NCBI GenBank assembly: GCA_944990035.1
Contig: CALYLX010000135.1
Coordinates: forward strand, 186,001 to 250,000
Reading direction: 5' to 3'
Source of the DNA: Clitopilus passeckerianus
Taxonomy: Eukaryota > Basidiomycota > Agaricomycetes > Agaricales > Entolomataceae
DNA: 64,000 nt
A model generated the notes under the pieces. It ran no database searches, was not told the origin of the DNA, and worked only from the letters and a program-made list of their open reading frames with translations. This document shows, one piece after another, positions 58,173-64,000 of the stretch (position 1 is the stretch's first letter; each line of letters begins with the position of its first letter). The position numbers and the translations under genes were made by a program.

Positions 58173-61100
58173 ATGCCTGTGCCCCTTCGGAGTTCAGCAG
58201 CCCAAAGAGCGGAGGCAAAATACAATGTCACAACAGAGTGTACGTCATGTTGACTATTGCGGTTTATTGGAAAGGCTCACGTTTTGGCAGTCCCAAGTTT
58301 AGGACTTCACTCTGCCGCCGCAACAGGCAATGTTGGACTAGTGGAATATGCTCTGGACCGAGGGCAACCAGTCAACTCCGTACTTGATGGCGTTCTGCCT
58401 CTACACGCTGCTGCTGCTGGGGGTAACGTGCAGGTTGTGAAATTGTTGATTGATCACGGTGCGGATGTGAATGCGCCAAGGTGAGTAGAACGAACTTGCA
58501 CTCTTTCTGAGTCACTCATAGTATCCGGACAGGCTGCCGCGGCGTTATTCCAACGACAAGAATAGGGACTCTTCAGCACCCATTGTTGGTACTTCGGGCT
58601 CCACACCATTACATTTTGCAGCGGCAAACGGAAATTATGAAGTAATCAACCTTCTCTTACTTCGCGGTGCACATGCCGACCGTGCGGACAAGTACGGTGT
58701 TACTCCTGAAATGCTGGCCAGGCAGAATCGTTGGCTGGAGTGCGCAGACCTTCTGCGCCAATGGATGGTCAACAAGGATCGCGATCTCAGAGAGCGACCT
58801 GGGGGTGCGGACGATCGGAGTCGACAGCAAACTCGTGTTGATTCCGGCGGGAATGATGACCCACACACCTCTTCCCTGGCTCGTAGGCGCCTCCATGTGA
58901 AGCAATCTTTCGACACAGCACTAAGTCGGCTGAAGCCAACCTCCTCTGTGTCAATGAACCCCACATCCACGCCGCCCGCATCTCCCTCAAGGCCCTTCGC
59001 CGACACTCCCGATCATCCTACCTATTCCACTGACATGGATCGGCCCGACCAGAATGTTGCCGGTCAACGTCGGCCATCGTTACCACACATCATGCAACCG
59101 TCCCTAATATTACCTCGAAGCAGAAAAACCTCAACACCAAACATCACTGGGACCAATACTCCACAACGGCCTGGGTCGTCGGGAGGACTTGCAGAAAATA
59201 CTGATCAAGAGTCTAATCAGGGCTCTGCGAGGGGAACGGGGCCGCGAAAACTTGGAAGCAAGCTATCCTTGATGAATCTATTCAAGAAGTCGCAGAGTAG
59301 CGAAAGTGGCCAGGTTTCTGATAGTTCGTTATCCCTATCCTCAACTACAGGTGTAAACCCGCCGAACCCCTCTACCGGGATTTCTTCAGCAGAACCTACT
59401 GGCTCTGCGTCATTCATACCTCGAATGGCCGCAGCACGAGATGCACTCGACGTTGATGTAACCCCCCAACCCCAAACCTCGCCCGAAGCATCAGCGTCGA
59501 CCCGGTCGCCTGCCCGACCACCACCAGTACCTCTTGCTGTTGATTTACACAACGCGATGATATCTCAGCGGCAGCCTCAGTCACAGAGATCGCCATCTCG
59601 AGACCGATCAATGTCTACTGGTGGTACGAAACCAGGCAGTAATCAAGATGGCATAGCAGCTTCTGCTCCTTGCTCCTCACCTCTAGCCCGTATGTTCCGA
59701 TCCAAGAACCATAACAGGGACAGATCGGGTTCAGGAGCAAGCCTGGGAGGTTATAAGGAAGAGAAGTCCTTTGACAGTACATCCACCGGTCAAGATGACA
59801 GTTTCGACACGGCCCAAGTCCATTCTCCTTCAAAACCAAGCATACTCAAATTGCACGGCCGTTCACCTTCGGGCGGCCCTCTTAATTCTTCGCCCGGACC
59901 ACGGGCATTGCGATTCGACTCTTCATCAACGAACGGCAGTAACAGAAGCAATTCGGGGTACGGAAATAACGCGAATCGCGGCCTTAGGATTTGCAATAGT
60001 GCGGGATCTCTCACGAGATACCAATCTGTTGGCCCCTTGTTGAACGGGGGAGACTCGGATGATGAAGATTTCGGCGAGGAGAACGGACCGCCTGTTCCTT
60101 CCAATCCGCAGAATTACAGCGAGTATCCTGCTCTTTTGGAAATTGATGAATTCAACCCACCAACTCAAGCTAAATCTCCCCGAATCATGTTGCTCACAAG
60201 GGATCGCGGGCTTTCCATAACCTCAGCTTCGGATGTATCACTTTCCCCTATATTGGCGAACGAGGAACGCGTCACTTCACGATTGGATATGTTCCCATTC
60301 GACATCAACAAACCACCTCTCTTGGAACCAGATGAACCAGAGCCCCTGGATCCTAATCACTTGCAGGTCTCCGATGATGTCGAGACTCGTGGTCGAGGCG
60401 ATTCTGTCAGCAGTGCCAGCACAGTGGACAGTCAGAACAACCCCGCACTCAGCATGAGCGGCACGACAAGCGGAAGTGGGGGTAGCGATACGATAAACAC
60501 GCTCTTGCTGTCTCCCGACAACAGCGCCCTTCCTATTCCTACCCCCGATGTACCGACTAATGGAGTGAAGGAGTCCGAAACTACCCGCCTCACTCCACCG
60601 ATCACCCCCGATTCCAAGGCAGCAACCAAGACCTCTCCCCGGCGAACGCATATTCCCCCTGAAATCAACATTGACTCTATCTCATCGCATGCTCAGGCGG
60701 AGGCCCTTGTGCAGAGGACTCAACAGGATATCTTTGATATAGCAAGTTCGAATGAGGTTACTCCTGCTACCTCTAACGTAGGGCTTTCTCCACTCAGCGC
60801 AAGGCTTGCTGCATATGGCGAGAGTTTGGCATTGGAGAGAAAGTTCCGCGAGCAGAAGTCGACCGATGTGCTCAGAACTTCCAACACTTCCCGGTCCCCA
60901 TATAGCCAGGCATCGACATTGCCTGAAATTATTATGACGGAGGATGGAGGAATTCTCAATAGTGGACCTGTGACAAGGAACGGTGTCGGCCGACAACATA
61001 GTCTTGAACAACGACCCGGTCAACCCAGAAAGAACCCTAGGCCGAGAGCTCCTAAACGACCATCTACTGCCGAAGGAGGTGAGATTATGATTTCATTCAG

Positions 61101-61619
61101 TCACAAACCTCACTGACTGACATTTACCCAGTTACTCCACGAAGAGAAGACCAACTCTTCTTTTCCCGTGAAGGCTCAGGTCGCTCAGGACATCATGTGT
61201 CACATTCAGCCTCGGGCTTCTCTACGTCGCCTTCCAGCAGACTGGCTTCCTTCCGAGATATCAATGATACCCTTTGGGGCGAGCGACAAGCTGTTTCGCC
61301 TCCAATCGTGGATCCGCCTCCTATCTCTCGCAGCTTAAACATTGCGTCAAATATGCCAATGCGCTCGCGCACCCCTGTGGGTTCCCCTGAAGGGCAGCTC
61401 AGTCGCATAAGCTCCTTGGACAGCCCCGACCTTTCCACTGAGTTTTCGCCACTGACCCGCGTCACCTCAACACCTCTTGTCCCCTCGCGTACTGCGAAAT
61501 CGTCAGTGAAACTAGCGAAGATGGGGTTCCCAGCGAACTCAGGTCAGGCTCCCCTTACACCAAACAAGAAACCATTCAGCTTGCGGGGCATTGTACAAAC
61601 ACTGAAAGGAAAGTCTTGA
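58173..61619 (+). CDS. Ankyrin-repeat protein with long disordered Ser/Pro-rich tail
   Basis: Four exons (58173-58239, 58291-58480, 58533-61078, 61132-61619) join in frame to 1096 residues. Near the N-terminus are about three ankyrin repeats: GLHSAAATGNVGLVEYALDR; LPLHAAAAGGNVQVVKLLID with HGADVN; and TPLHFAAANGNYEVINLLLL with RGAHAD. About 900 residues of low-complexity sequence rich in Ser, Pro, Thr and Asn follow, with many SP/TP sites and basic patches such as GPRKLGSKLSLMNLFKKSQS. The tail ends KKPFSLRGIVQTLKGKS. No enzyme domain is seen. Such proteins are usually scaffolds, often phosphorylated; here the function is unknown. Confidence 0.88.
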
Positions 61620-62244
61620 TACCCAACGTTGTCTTTGTTGTCCAATTATTGTGCGCCCTCATCTGTACCCATACAACCATGGTCCATTTTGTATCATTGT
61701 ACTACCTGATTCGTTCTCTTGATCTCGCCCACTGTACAGTACTGCTGCTTCAGCATTTGTTCTCTTTTTCCATCATGTTCTATTGCCCTAACAGCAATGT
61801 TGTTATCTCTCCATTATTCCTTTCGTTCTTCATAAGTCTGTGTTTGGTCATCGGCATCTTGTAACAATTTATGTATGTATTGGTCTTCCGGCACTTTCAA
61901 TGACTTGCATTGCACGCTTTGTATACTATACTGTTTATGAAGGCATTAGCTATATATTTATACCTACCAAATGTGTTCTGAAGGGTACAGTTAAACTTTC
62001 GAGGGCTTTTTGAGTGGCCCGGCTACTTGCTCTTTGAATGCCGGCATCATCTGGAGTAAATACCGCCAAATAACCTCCTTCCACCTACCATTACGAGGTC
62101 AAACTAGGGAAGCACGCCTGTAGCGTGCAGCACCCTGGAAGCGAAAGCAAGGCGACTCGACTGGCTTTCGAAGCTAGAACTTGGAGTTAACTGTGACTGT
62201 GGCGTAACGATCTCAAAAGATCCCCGAGAAACAACGCATCCCCA
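61620..62244. other. Intergenic between ankyrin and ADA2 genes
   Basis: About 625 bp. The first 300 bp are T-rich, fitting the 3' UTR of the ankyrin gene; the rest precedes the ADA2 start. No gene seen. Confidence 0.5.
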
Positions 62245-64000
62245 ATGACCGTGACGCAGCGGAAACCACAGCATCTTCCAGAGGAAGTTCAAAGTATGTA
62301 GCCCCCTTCGAATAAACCTTGAGGACCGTTCTGAAGGGCTGACAATATTTGTTCATTAGCCGTTAACGAGCCAGGAGTGCAATATCAATGTGATGCTTGC
62401 TCATGTGACCTCACCCATACCGTCCGTATCAAATGCGCTGATCCAGTTTGCGAGTCTGAGGAGGGCGTCGACATATGCCCAGCATGTTTCTGTGCTGGTA
62501 AGGAGTTTGCGAATCACAAAAGAGGGCACCCGTATCGCGTTATTGTGAGTTGAGACGATTACGAACTCCAAGTCTGAATCTTCCGAATCTTGACACTTTG
62601 CAGGAAATAAGCTCTTATCCAATATTCACGGAGGATTGGGGAGCAGACGAGTGCGTAGACCAGCTATTTTCAGAACTATTTATATTGACGCTGCCATGCT
62701 CTTCCAGGGAGCTGCTCCTGCTGACTGGCATTGTCAGTCAGGGCATTGGGAACTGGAAGAAGATCGCCGAGCATGTGGGTACACGAACGAAGGAAGAGGT
62801 GGAAAAGCACTATAACGAGGTGTATGTTGATTCACCCCATTGGCCACTACCGGTGTGTCTACTTCCGCCACTCTCAAGCGTCACTATAAAACTATCCCAG
62901 ATAATGGACCGGCAATTTGACGTTGATCCAGACGAGTTCCAAGACCGCAAACGTCGAAGAATATCGGCCATGAACGCCATCGCTCCTCCTCCGCCGACAG
63001 TAGCGCCGACGTCAGCACCCGGAATTCATGAAATTGCTACTTACCTCCCCGGCCGATTGGAATTCGAGCACGAACTGGATAACGAAGCCGAAGACCTGGT
63101 CAAGGATCTAGAATTTGGTATCACCATGCAATATGGTGGGGATGAAATACCCGAAGATGAAGAAGACCTAGACATGAAAGCCAGAAAGAAATGGATAGAG
63201 GAGCGAAAATTAGCTGCAACAGGCGTACCGAACGGGGTTGTTCCGACGATGAGAGGAAAGTCAGTGGGCAAGGGTCCCATGATGGGGCGTGTCAATGGCA
63301 AGACAAACGGACACCGGGAAACGCCAAAGCCGGAGGCCGTTCCAAAGACGGAGGAGAATGGAACTGTGAACGGGGAAGAGGAAGAAGAGCCGACACAGCC
63401 GCCACCGACAGAAACTGAGGAGTCTCTGGCGTTCAAGCTCACGTTGATGGAGATGTATGCGCAACGGATAGAGAGACGTGCAGAAGGAAAAGGTTTCATA
63501 TTTAACAGGGGTTTACTGGACTACAAGAAGGTTAGTGCTGATTTCGGAAGAATACATGATCATAACCATTTTTCTCCACAGATGCAGGCGAACGAAAAGA
63601 AGAGGTCACGAGAAGACCGGGAGTTCCTGAATCGTTTGCGACCTTTTGCCAAGCTGCAGACCGCAGAGGATTATGAAGCCTTCGCAGCTGATATGCTCTG
63701 TAAGCCCATACTAAAGTCGCAGATTGTTACTAGTGTCACTCATTCCACACCACAGACGAGGTTATTTTGCGAAAAAATATTCAGGATCTCCAAGTTTACC
63801 GACGACTTGGCCTTAGTACGGCGTCTGACATAGACAAGTACACTGCCGATCTCGCAAAGAGGGTATGTCACGTCCACCGCCTTTTCGAGTTTTTTAGAAG
63901 CTCGTGCTAATCCTGATACAGACTCAGGCTAAAGCCACCGCTCCTCGAGACCATGACCGATTCCACAGCCGAGCAGGCTCCCGATTTTCGGTTGGACCAG
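62245..64000 (+). CDS. ADA2: Transcriptional adapter Ada2 of SAGA (3' end cut by window)
   Basis: Subunit of the Gcn5 histone acetyltransferase module in SAGA. The start at 62245 (MTVTQRKPQHLPEEVQ) leads by a short intron into a ZZ zinc finger: YQCDACSCDLTHTVRIKCAD, then CESEEGVDICPACFCAGKEF and HKRGHPYRVI. A SANT/Myb domain follows: EISSYPIFTEDWGADEELLL, then GIGNWKKIAEHVGTRTKEEV with KHYNEVYVDS. Then RKRRRISAMNA, YLPGRLEFEHELDNEAE and EDLVKDLEFG, the Ada2 central signature, and LKLTLMEMYAQRIERRAEGK. The reading frame is still open through an intron at the right edge, so the C-terminal SWIRM domain lies outside. Order ZZ-SANT-central domain is diagnostic. Confidence 0.94.

Noticed and set aside
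58635..59006. Reverse-strand frames under the ankyrin gene
   Set aside because: Shadows of a long GC-balanced coding exon; no independent start context or family match.

Overview
The window looks like nuclear DNA of a filamentous basidiomycete, probably an Agaricomycete. Coding regions are broken by many 45-95 bp introns with GTRNGY-type donors and YAG acceptors. The gene content is typical of such fungi: a PKA catalytic subunit, a SulP transporter, an OPT transporter, Ada2, Hop2, Dph5, Lsm4, Asn-tRNA synthetase and an expanded family of secreted type-B carboxylesterases. Species cannot be named from sequence alone. The exon coordinates I worked out were joined by hand and checked for frame; no search was run.

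Layout. 0-6.6 kb: PKA catalytic subunit (-), SET-domain lysine methyltransferase (-), a tiny Cox14-like membrane protein (+) and a GNAT acetyltransferase (-). 6.6-10.9 kb: about 4.3 kb with no recognisable gene. 10.9-16.7 kb: secreted subtilase (-), metal-dependent cyclase/hydrolase (+), SulP sulfate permease (-). 17.2-28.4 kb: left half of the esterase cluster, with esterases A, B and C all on the minus strand. Two identical tRNA-Gly(TCC) genes in inverted orientation, a decayed fragment of a carrier gene, the intact peroxisomal-type carrier gene and a 3-hydroxyacyl-CoA dehydrogenase gene lie among them. 29.3-35.3 kb: housekeeping block of AsnRS (+), DPH5 (-), F-box protein (+) and LSM4 (-). 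35.9-42.8 kb: right half of the cluster, with esterases D, E and F all on the plus strand. 42.8-45.3 kb: no recognisable gene. 45.3-50.6 kb: OPT oligopeptide transporter (+) and an Erv2-like sulfhydryl oxidase (+). 50.9-52.5 kb: a broken coiled-coil gene (-) carrying a hAT-type MITE with clean 8-bp target duplications. 53-55.4 kb: divergent HOP2 (-) and LEU5-like CoA carrier (+). 55.4-58.2 kb: no recognisable gene. 58.2-61.6 kb: ankyrin protein with a long disordered tail (+). 62.2 kb to the right edge: ADA2 (+), cut by the window end.

Main point of interest. Six paralogous secreted carboxylesterases sit in two arrays that point away from a central housekeeping block. All six interrupt the coding sequence at the same place, just after the oxyanion-hole motif. 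Three have lost the third glycine of that motif: I in A, S in C, D in F. From recalled family literature, this is the position changed in insecticide-resistant cholinesterases and carboxylesterases. Esterase A also has an altered nucleophile elbow. Together this suggests an esterase family that is duplicating and changing its active site. The carrier and dehydrogenase pair (plausibly fatty-acid oxidation) inside the cluster would fit downstream use of released acyl chains, but that link is inference.
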